Translations under genes and position numbers: made by a program | Shown: positions 27,708 through 34,892 of the stretch, piece after piece | How the letters are laid out: every line of letters starts with the position of its first letter | Numbering within the stretch: the stretch's first letter is position 1 | From: Borreliella garinii | Lineage (GTDB): Bacteria; Spirochaetota; Spirochaetia; JABEVK01 | Direction: 5' to 3' | NCBI GenBank assembly: GCA_020720765.1 | Contig: DYOB01000017.1 | Location: forward strand, 1 to 34,892 | DNA length: 34,892 bases | The notes under the pieces: model-generated | What the model was told of the DNA's origin: nothing | Databases searched by the model: none | The model's input: only the letters and a program-made list of their open reading frames with translations

Positions 27708-29366
27708 CTAAAAATCCCATCGGGCCGAAAAATTTCCACCCCAAATGAATAAGTCCGATCCTTGAGAAAATGCACCAGCTGAGTTTGGAACAAAAAATCC
27801 ACCTTCTATGACAATCTCGGTCTCAGCCCAAATATCCCAGACTGCCTCCAAGGAAACTTCAGACCCCAGATAGAGTGAACTTCCCCCAGTTTCTACCGTG
27901 GATACAGATACCGGACCGTTTTGAACCCTGAAAAACGACTGGATTCCCAAACTCACATACCCTGTTTCCTCAGGAAAAATAAGAGTAGGTGACCAAATCC
28001 ATTCAAACCCTCCACCCGCCAAGTTACCCCAATCCGGAGTAAAAAATTTTCCAGGTGAAGGTGCCCCCCAAGACCGGTATTGAAAAAATGTTTCTCCTTG
28101 GCCGCTTACCCGAGTTCCTTCCCGAAAATCATTCCGTGCATCCGTATCCCCTGTACTGAAAAAAATCTTTGTGGAAAGTTTCCATTCACTGGACTCAGGC
28201 TGCCAAATTCCCTTGATTTCAGAGGCCATGGCCGTGACCCTATACTCCCTATATGTAAGTTTTTCCTCGGAGAAATAAAGAGTATCCACAAATTGAAAGG
28301 CAAAAGATGAAAGGATCTGTAAATCCTGTCCTAGGCGCCAATCCAAAAAGAGCGAACCAGCGACGCCTTCGTAAAGTCCTCCTTCAAGAGGAGTGTACAA
28401 GGTTGATCCTGCCAAAATCAAACGGTTCGGGGTAACTGTTTTTCTAAAATCCGTCTGGATTACGCCAGCAATTTCAAAGGAAAAACTATCACTGATATAA
28501 AGACCTGCAACAACTGAGGACAGAAGACGCGGGGGGCCGAAGTAGTTTTCTTCGTTAAAGAAATCTGTAACATCCCCTGAGGTTATCATAGGAAGCGCCG
28601 AGAATTTGTCGAGAAACCCGCTGTAGCCAGTTTGCAAGATAAGTTTAAAACTCTCACCTAAGAATAAAATGCGGAAACCATCGAGAATCTGTGAATAGAT
28701 CAATCCGGAAGATTCCCCCTGTAAAAAACGGCCTAACTCAAATCCTGAGCTGTGATACCAGGTCGAGGACGGGAAAATAGACAATGTGTAACTCAGGGAA
28801 TGGAGTTCAGGATAAAATTTTGATGGAGTTTCTGGTTCATAGCGGTATTGAACCCCAAACTGAAGGGAGACTCCATGATCCCTATCCCCAATACTTAAAC
28901 CCAGACGGCTGAGGAAATGAAAAAAATAACCGTTACTGTAGGGAATTCCATAACCTGTAAAAACAAGATTACTGAAGTTCCAATCCCACCAGCGCGGAAT
29001 CGAATCTTTTATCCAGACTTGGGGGGTCTCGCGGCTTGCATAATATGCGCTTTTCCATTCGTCTCCGGTGAGAACGTCATGAGGGAGCTTTTCGGTCCCC
29101 AACCATCCACGTTCAAGTGCCTCTTCAAACATACCATCCTTCGTTTCCAACCAGGAAAAGAACCTGTGCCTGTAATAACCCTGGGCTAACCAAAGAAGTT
29201 GTACGGCGTTCGATGCCGTCAAGGTATCCTCATCGGCTAGACCTAGGATAGAAAGATCAGGGTTCTCGGATTCCGAAAATATCTTCACTGCTTGCCCAAC
29301 TGTTAGATCCTGGGAAAAAATAAAAAAAGAGGAAACCGAAAAAAGAAAAACGAAGAGCGCTTTCAC
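27708..29366 (-). CDS. Predicted outer-membrane beta-barrel protein
   Basis: GTG start at 29366 gives signal peptide MKALFVFLFSVSSFFIFSQ; many alternating aromatic/polar strands; C-terminal FSARWDF ending in Phe. Confidence 0.65.
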   Translation of the reverse strand: MKALFVFLFSVSSFFIFSQDLTVGQAVKIFSESENPDLSILGLADEDTLTASNAVQLLWLAQGYYRHRFFSWLETKDGMFEEALERGWLGTEKLPHDVLTGDEWKSAYYASRETPQVWIKDSIPRWWDWNFSNLVFTGYGIPYSNGYFFHFLSRLGLSIGDRDHGVSLQFGVQYRYEPETPSKFYPELHSLSYTLSIFPSSTWYHSSGFELGRFLQGESSGLIYSQILDGFRILFLGESFKLILQTGYSGFLDKFSALPMITSGDVTDFFNEENYFGPPRLLSSVVAGLYISDSFSFEIAGVIQTDFRKTVTPNRLILAGSTLYTPLEGGLYEGVAGSLFLDWRLGQDLQILSSFAFQFVDTLYFSEEKLTYREYRVTAMASEIKGIWQPESSEWKLSTKIFFSTGDTDARNDFREGTRVSGQGETFFQYRSWGAPSPGKFFTPDWGNLAGGGFEWIWSPTLIFPEETGYVSLGIQSFFRVQNGPVSVSTVETGGSSLYLGSEVSLEAVWDIWAETEIVIEGGFFVPNSAGAFSQGSDLFIWGGNFSARWDF

Positions 29367-29402
29367 ACTTATATTATATCTCCATTTATGCGCATCTTTC
29401 AA
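29367..29402 (-). promoter_or_regulatory. Putative promoter of the beta-barrel gene, leaderless type
   Basis: On the minus strand TTGAAA (29402-29397), 18-nt spacer, TATAAT (29378-29373), ATAAGT, GTG start at 29366. Confidence 0.6.
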
Positions 29403-29442
29403 TGTCGAGGTTTCTATGCTATTTTAACTTTTGGAGGGAAAC

Positions 29443-30186
29443 GTGTTACTAAATATAGTTTATGCCATCTATTTCTGGGTTTTTATGTTTGCAGCCTACA
29501 TTTTATTTATCCCTGAACGCATCTTTTGGCTTATAAAGGCTGAAAGAACCAGGCGCCGATGGGTTCAATTTACAAGTTGGATCTGTTCAACAGCTCTGTT
29601 ACGCGGTGGCTGGGCCGGCATCAATGTCTATCAAAAGGAAAAATTCCCCAAACAGAGAAAAGATCTTTGCATAGTCAGCAACCATCAAGCCTACGCCGAT
29701 ATTCTTGTTCTCCAGGAAACCTTACCCTGCCCGGCCGGCTACATAGCCAAGGAATCCCTCTCCAGGATTCCTATCGTCAACACCTGGATGCGCGCACTGA
29801 ATTGTTTTTTCCTTAAGCGGAATAATATGCGAAGCGGGATCGAAGCCATCCGGTATGGTGCTAAAATGATACGTTCAGGCTTCGCTATGATCATATTTCC
29901 CGAAGGAACACGGAGCAGGAAATCCGAGATGAACGAATTTAAAAAGGGCTCCTTGAAACTCGCCTCGGAAAGCAAGGGGCTTCTTGTCCCGGTGACCATA
30001 GAAGGAACTTACAAACTTCTCGAACAATACGGAAAAATACGCCGTTGCAATGTCTCGGTGATGTATCACGACCCTATAGACTGTGCCAATCTTACCAAGG
30101 AAGAAGAACGGGAACTCCCCATGCGTGTTGAAAATATCATCCGCGAGGGGCAGAAGAAATTACTAGCGGTTAAAAAACTTGGCTAA
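29443..30186 (+). CDS. plsC: 1-acyl-sn-glycerol-3-phosphate acyltransferase
   Basis: VSNHQAYADILVLQ (HX4D) and FPEGTRSRKSEMNEFKKGS; GTG at 29443 sits after SD ggaggg. Confidence 0.88.
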   Translation: MLLNIVYAIYFWVFMFAAYILFIPERIFWLIKAERTRRRWVQFTSWICSTALLRGGWAGINVYQKEKFPKQRKDLCIVSNHQAYADILVLQETLPCPAGYIAKESLSRIPIVNTWMRALNCFFLKRNNMRSGIEAIRYGAKMIRSGFAMIIFPEGTRSRKSEMNEFKKGSLKLASESKGLLVPVTIEGTYKLLEQYGKIRRCNVSVMYHDPIDCANLTKEEERELPMRVENIIREGQKKLLAVKKLG

Positions 30187-31975
30187 AGCACCTGCAGTTT
30201 ACGACGAAAGCAAGATCAAGACCCTAAGCTCCCTCGAGCATATCCGCTTGCGGAGTGGTATGTATATTGGAAGACTCGGTGACGGTACAAACCACGACGA
30301 TGGTATCTACATCCTGATCAAAGAGGTGATCGATAATGCTATCGACGAGTTTATCATGGGGTACGGAAAACGCATTGATATAGCGTTGGAGAACAACCTA
30401 ATCAGCGTCAGGGATTTCGGAAGGGGCATTCCTTTAGGTAAAGTAGTCGAGTGTGTCAGCATCATCAACACGGGAGCGAAATACAACGATGAGGTATTCC
30501 AGTTTTCTGTGGGACTCAACGGCGTGGGTACAAAAGCCGTCAACGCACTTTCCGATCATTTTTTGGTTAGGTCCCACCGCGAAGGCAAGTTTTTCCAGGC
30601 GGCTTTCTCGAAGGGTGTCGTTGTCGAAGAACTTAAAGGCGTCACCAAGGAAACTGACGGCACCCTTGTTGAATTCCGGCCGGATCCCGCTATTTTCCAG
30701 GAATTCACCTTTAACCTTGAATTTATTGAAAAACGTCTATGGATCTACGCGTGTCTGAACAGCGGACTGAAACTCTATTTTAATAAAAATAAGTTTGAGG
30801 CTAAAAACGGACTCCTGGATTTTCTTACTGCAGAGGTAGGCGACACGACCACTTATCCCATAGTGCATTACAAGGCCGATAAACTCGAGTTTGCCCTGAC
30901 CCATACAGACTCCTACGGGGAAACTTACTGGAGTTTCGTGAATGGACAGTATACCTCGGACGGGGGCACCCACCTTTCCGCCTTCCGGGAAGGGATTCTC
31001 AAGGGTGTCAATGGATTTTTCCAGGCTGATTTTAACGGACTGGACGTCAGAGAAGGAATTGCCGGAGCCATCGCTGTAAAACTGATGAATCCTGTATTTG
31101 AAAGCCAGACGAAAAACAAACTCGGCAACACGGATATCCGTTCAGGAATTGTCAATGAGGTAAAACAAGCGGTGGAGGATTTTCTGCATAAGAATCCCGA
31201 AAGTTCGAGGATTCTCAAAGAACGGGTCCTGCACAACGAAAAGCTCCGCAAGGAACTTGCCCTAGTAAAAAAAGAAGCCAAAGAAAATGCAAAAAAAATT
31301 GCCCTGAAAATTCCCAACCTTAAGGATTGCAAGTACCACCTCGAGGACGGAATCAAGGGGGAACCCACCATGATATTCCTGACCGAAGGACAGAGCGCCT
31401 CGGGCTCCATGGTGAGCGCCCGCGACCCGATGACACAGGCGATTTTTTCTTTACGCGGGAAGCCTCAAAATATGTTTGATAAACGACGCGGCGAAATCTA
31501 TAAAAATGAAGAACTCTATTTTATGATGATGGCGCTGGGGATAGAAAATGACGTGGAGGGCTTGAGATACGGAAAAATTGTCATCGCGACGGATGCCGAC
31601 TTCGATGGTTTCCACATCCGCAACCTCTTACTCACTTTTTTTCTCGAATACTTCGAAGAACTCGTAGTTTCCGGAAAAATCTATATCCTCGAGACACCTC
31701 TGTTCAGGGTACGCAATAAAAAAGAAACTGTTTATTGTTATAGCGAGAAAGATCGGGACGAAGCTATGAAAACTATCTCCAGCCCGGAAGTTACACGGTT
31801 CAAGGGCCTCGGTGAAATCTCGCCGAACGAGTTCCATCCTTTTATCCACCCTCAAACAATGAAACTTGTAGAAGTAGGTCTGAAAAGTATTAAGACCATC
31901 AAACAGACCCTGGAATTCTACATGGGGAAAAATACGCCCGACCGAAGGACTTATATCATGGAGAATTTGATTTAA
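30179..31975 (+). CDS. parE: Type IIA DNA topoisomerase subunit B (topoisomerase IV ParE-like)
   Basis: TTG start; VIDNAIDEF, GRGIPLG, GLNGVGTKAVNALS, LTEGQSASGSMV, ATDADFDGFHIR. Confidence 0.88.
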   Translation: MAKAPAVYDESKIKTLSSLEHIRLRSGMYIGRLGDGTNHDDGIYILIKEVIDNAIDEFIMGYGKRIDIALENNLISVRDFGRGIPLGKVVECVSIINTGAKYNDEVFQFSVGLNGVGTKAVNALSDHFLVRSHREGKFFQAAFSKGVVVEELKGVTKETDGTLVEFRPDPAIFQEFTFNLEFIEKRLWIYACLNSGLKLYFNKNKFEAKNGLLDFLTAEVGDTTTYPIVHYKADKLEFALTHTDSYGETYWSFVNGQYTSDGGTHLSAFREGILKGVNGFFQADFNGLDVREGIAGAIAVKLMNPVFESQTKNKLGNTDIRSGIVNEVKQAVEDFLHKNPESSRILKERVLHNEKLRKELALVKKEAKENAKKIALKIPNLKDCKYHLEDGIKGEPTMIFLTEGQSASGSMVSARDPMTQAIFSLRGKPQNMFDKRRGEIYKNEELYFMMMALGIENDVEGLRYGKIVIATDADFDGFHIRNLLLTFFLEYFEELVVSGKIYILETPLFRVRNKKETVYCYSEKDRDEAMKTISSPEVTRFKGLGEISPNEFHPFIHPQTMKLVEVGLKSIKTIKQTLEFYMGKNTPDRRTYIMENLI

Positions 31976-33939
31976 TGGCCTACGCACACAAAATCTTCGA
32001 CCAAAATTTTCTTGAATACGCTAGCTATGTCATTAAGGACCGCGCCATCCCCGAGCTTAAAGACGGTCTTAAACCCGTTCAAAGACGTATCCTCCATTCT
32101 CTCTTCGAACTCGACGACGGCAAGTTTCATAAGGTAGCCAATGTCGTCGGCCATTGTATGAAATACCACCCGCATGGAGATGCTAGTATCTATGAGGCCT
32201 TGGTTAGTATAGCCCAGAAAGAACTTCTGATTGATAAGCAGGGGAATTTCGGAAATATTTATACTGGTGACGTAGCTAGCGCCGCCCGGTATATCGAATG
32301 CCGTCTTTTGAACTTCGCCAAGGAAATACTTTTCAACCCTGATATCACTGTTTTTACCGAAAGCTATGACGGCCGTAACCGTGAACCCGTTGTCTTTCCT
32401 GCCAAGGTTCCCCTAGTGATCATCCTCGGAGCCGAGGGGATCGCCGTGGGGATGAGTACGAAAATCCTCCCCCATAACTTCCACGAAGTCCTCGGCGGTG
32501 TAAAAACCCTGCTCCAGGGCGGCACCCCTCAGATTTTTCCAGACTTCAACACCGCCGGCATCCTCGATGCCACCGATTATAAGGACGGAATGGGTTCGGT
32601 GCGCGTCAGGGCAAAACTCGATACATCGGACCCTAAACGCATAGTCATACGCGAAATTCCCTTTGGCACAACGACAGAAAAACTGATGAACTCGATAGAA
32701 GCCGCCGCTAAGAAAGGAAAGATCAAGATAGCGGGGATCAACGATTTTACCTCAGATAATGTCGAAGTGGAAATCAGGTTACCCAAAGGAGTTTACGCCG
32801 CAGATATCGTCGACGCCTTGTGGGCCTTCACCGAGTGCGAAATCACCCACCACGTCAACCTTCTCGTTATACACGAGAACACCCCCGTCACCATGACAGT
32901 CACAGAACTTTTAAAGTACCACGCCGGACAACTCCTGCAGGTCCTGAAAAAAGAACTTGAGTTTGAAGAACGCGATCTCAAAGATAAACTGCACGCAAGG
33001 ACCTTAGAACAGATTTTTATTGAAGAACGCATTTATAAACAGATTGAAACGATGAAGACCCAGGAAACCGTGGTAACAGCTGTTATCGAAGGTTTTATTC
33101 CCTTCCAGAACCAAATTAAACGCGAGGTTACCCATGAAGACGTTGAAAGGCTTTTAAGAATACCTATCAGAAGAATTTCACTTTATGATATCGAGAAAGC
33201 CCGCAAGGAAATGGCGGAAATCAAGGCCAGATTGAAAGAGATACGTACCGCGCTTTCCAACCTGACCGAATACGCTATCGGATGGCTTGATAAAATTCTG
33301 GGTAAAACGAAGGGCATGTTTCCACGTCTTACCGAGGTGACAAGTTTTCAAAAAATCGACGTCAGGGTTGCGGCTATCCGTGATAAAAAATTGCGCTACG
33401 ACAAAGCAACCGGTTATGCCGGTATCACAGTCAGTACAGGAACTGTCGTTTCTGAAGTCTCCGATGTCGACCGTATTCTGATAATCGGAAAAGACGCTGT
33501 GTATACTATTATTGATGTCCCTCAAAAAGTTTTTATCGGGAAAGGCGTCCTTTTTATCGGTATCGCGGACAAGGATATTCTTGCAAACACGATTTTCAGT
33601 CTGGCTTACCGTCAGAAATCCACGGGGTTTGTTTACCTCAAACGCTTTGTTATCGAAGGCTGGATTCTCGGAAAGAAATACCCTTTACTTCCCGACGACG
33701 CTTTACCCATGAAACTCACCCTGCGCCAGGATTTGGACATCCGTTTGGAATACAGGCAGAAATCCCTCCTGAGGGTTCCTGAGGAAACCTTTCCGCTCCG
33801 AGATTTTCTGGTAAAAAATCCCACTGCACTTGGAAAGCGTCTAACACAAAAGGAAGTGATGAACGTTAGGTTTGTCAAACCCGGACTTTCAGAGGAAATC
33901 GAAGAGGAAAGTGAAGTCGAAGAAGGGGGTGAACCCTGA
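31975..33939 (+). CDS. parC: Type IIA DNA topoisomerase subunit A (topoisomerase IV ParC-like)
   Basis: YVIKDRAIPELKDGLKPVQRRILHSL, HPHGDASIYEALV, AARYIECRL. Confidence 0.88.
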   Translation: MAYAHKIFDQNFLEYASYVIKDRAIPELKDGLKPVQRRILHSLFELDDGKFHKVANVVGHCMKYHPHGDASIYEALVSIAQKELLIDKQGNFGNIYTGDVASAARYIECRLLNFAKEILFNPDITVFTESYDGRNREPVVFPAKVPLVIILGAEGIAVGMSTKILPHNFHEVLGGVKTLLQGGTPQIFPDFNTAGILDATDYKDGMGSVRVRAKLDTSDPKRIVIREIPFGTTTEKLMNSIEAAAKKGKIKIAGINDFTSDNVEVEIRLPKGVYAADIVDALWAFTECEITHHVNLLVIHENTPVTMTVTELLKYHAGQLLQVLKKELEFEERDLKDKLHARTLEQIFIEERIYKQIETMKTQETVVTAVIEGFIPFQNQIKREVTHEDVERLLRIPIRRISLYDIEKARKEMAEIKARLKEIRTALSNLTEYAIGWLDKILGKTKGMFPRLTEVTSFQKIDVRVAAIRDKKLRYDKATGYAGITVSTGTVVSEVSDVDRILIIGKDAVYTIIDVPQKVFIGKGVLFIGIADKDILANTIFSLAYRQKSTGFVYLKRFVIEGWILGKKYPLLPDDALPMKLTLRQDLDIRLEYRQKSLLRVPEETFPLRDFLVKNPTALGKRLTQKEVMNVRFVKPGLSEEIEEESEVEEGGEP

Positions 33940-34202
33940 CCATCCAGGAAATTGTAGCTTGGGTTTACCGCGCACGGCTCGAACTTCTGGCTGAGGGTCG
34001 GAAACCCGCTTGGGTTTTACTGAGTCATGAACGTTACCGAGAACTTCAAGCCTGGCACCGCCAGCTGGGTGAGCTCCATATAGGAGATTATATCAACGCT
34101 GACAGGCTTTTCGAACTCGAAATAGCCTTGGATAATACCCAGGATTTTCTCGTCTTGGATGAAGAAAGGAAACCGTGTGTTATTCCTGATCTATCCGGTT
34201 AA
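33936..34202 (+). CDS. Short ORF (about 88 aa) of unknown function with non-canonical start, coupled to parC
   Basis: Open frame LTIQEIVAWVYRARLELLAEGRKPAWVLLSHERYRELQAWHRQLGELHIGDYINADRLFELEIALDNTQDFLVLDEERKPCVIPDLSG*; CTG overlaps the parC TGA; absent from the supplied ORF track because it has no ATG/GTG/TTG near its start. Confidence 0.5.
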   Translation: MTIQEIVAWVYRARLELLAEGRKPAWVLLSHERYRELQAWHRQLGELHIGDYINADRLFELEIALDNTQDFLVLDEERKPCVIPDLSG

Positions 34203-34581
34203 AAAACAATAGGACTGTGTTTGTCGCAGGTTTGGTTACCGCGCATCTTTTTATGCCATAAAGCGCAGATGCCCTCTTCCTGGACATCGGTTTATATTTT
34301 ATTCTCGGCTTTCATCAAAGTCCTGCTGCCTTTCCATTGAATGCACGTATAACAATACGTCTTGGTTCGTGAATGTAGATATCTTCCCACTTTAACTCCT
34401 TACTTTAAGTATCGGGTAGATATTGACGAATATAGGGGCCCCTTCTAAAAACTTAACGGTTATCTCCAAAAGCCGATATGATGGAACTCTTTTACGGTTT
34501 TAATCCAAGAAGTAGCTTTTACGATGGTTGACCCCTCGGTTTTGCCGTTTTCTTGTTACTTTTCGGCCTCATTGAGAATAT

Positions 34582-34830
34582 TTAGGTAGACCTCGCCCTT
34601 TGAAGTCTGGTGTAACGCATCAGGTTGTACACCAAGTTCATGAGTCCCGTCGTAAAGCTGATCCGCAAGTATCCTTTCGCTTTGAGATACATTCTGTTCA
34701 TGGCAATTTCCATATGGCCAAAGACATGCTCGACTCTTGCCCGCACTTTGCTTATTTTCTCATTCCACTTTTCGTCCCGCGCTGTTAAGGGCTTATTCTT
34801 CGCTGCCTTCCTCATGATACCTGATTTCAT
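34582..34830 (-). mobile_element. IS5-like transposase C-terminal remnant
   Basis: NKPLTARDEKWNEKISKVRARVEHVFGHMEIAMNRMYLKAKGYLRISFTTGLMNLVYNLMRY resembles IS5-family DDE transposase C-termini; upstream frame interrupted by a stop, so 5' truncated. Confidence 0.75.
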
Positions 34831-34892
34831 TCCTAATCCTTAGATAGTGCCCCCGATAGTGGTCAAAACAAAAATTTGAGGAAATTCAGGCT

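Noticed and set aside
30925-31410. 161-aa minus-strand ORF within parE
   Set aside because: Shadow ORF of a highly conserved gene.
34434-34443. AGGGGCCCCT 10-bp palindrome in the right intergenic region
   Set aside because: Too short and isolated to support a function.
34480-34580. Minus-strand open stretch ENGKTEGSTIVKATSWIKTVKEFHHIGFWR*
   Set aside because: Only about 30 codons after a stop, with no start and no recognised family; may be chance or another remnant.
1-34892. CRISPR arrays, rRNA genes, prophage
   Set aside because: No regularly spaced direct repeats, rRNA-like blocks or phage structural genes were seen.

Overview
The window appears to be chromosomal DNA from a spirochaete-like bacterium (taxonomic guess, low confidence). 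Left to right it holds: (1) a CreD-like membrane protein. (2) A complete phosphonate C-P lyase locus, about 1.5-13.6 kb, in the order phnF, phnG-H-I-J-K-M, hexapeptide transferase, phnL, PHP-type phosphodiesterase (PhnPP-like), phnD-C-E1-E2, 2H phosphoesterase. It has no phnN and no MBL-type phnP. (3) A YkgJ-like gene, 5-formyl-THF cyclo-ligase and a protein of unknown function. (4) An unusual 1115-aa fusion of 2-oxoacid dehydrogenase E1alpha, E1beta, a lipoyl domain and ketoacyl-ACP synthase III, coupled to a flavodoxin. (5) A frameshifted Dps-like pseudogene. (6) On the minus strand, the conserved rpsB-tsf-frr-uppS-cdsA-rseP block, preceded by a GH3 enzyme and maf. (7) A tRNA-Arg(CCG) between minus-strand genes, and a predicted outer-membrane barrel pair. 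(8) plsC-parE-parC plus a short ORF with no canonical start codon. (9) An IS5-like transposase remnant at the right end. The two strongest finds are the E1-lipoyl-KASIII fusion, which suggests direct lipoyl-to-ketosynthase acyl transfer, and a recurring leaderless-promoter geometry (TAnnnT-N6-start codon) at seven transcription-unit starts. At phnG the spacer of that promoter is filled by a perfect 20-bp palindrome. All calls were made by eye; no searches were run.
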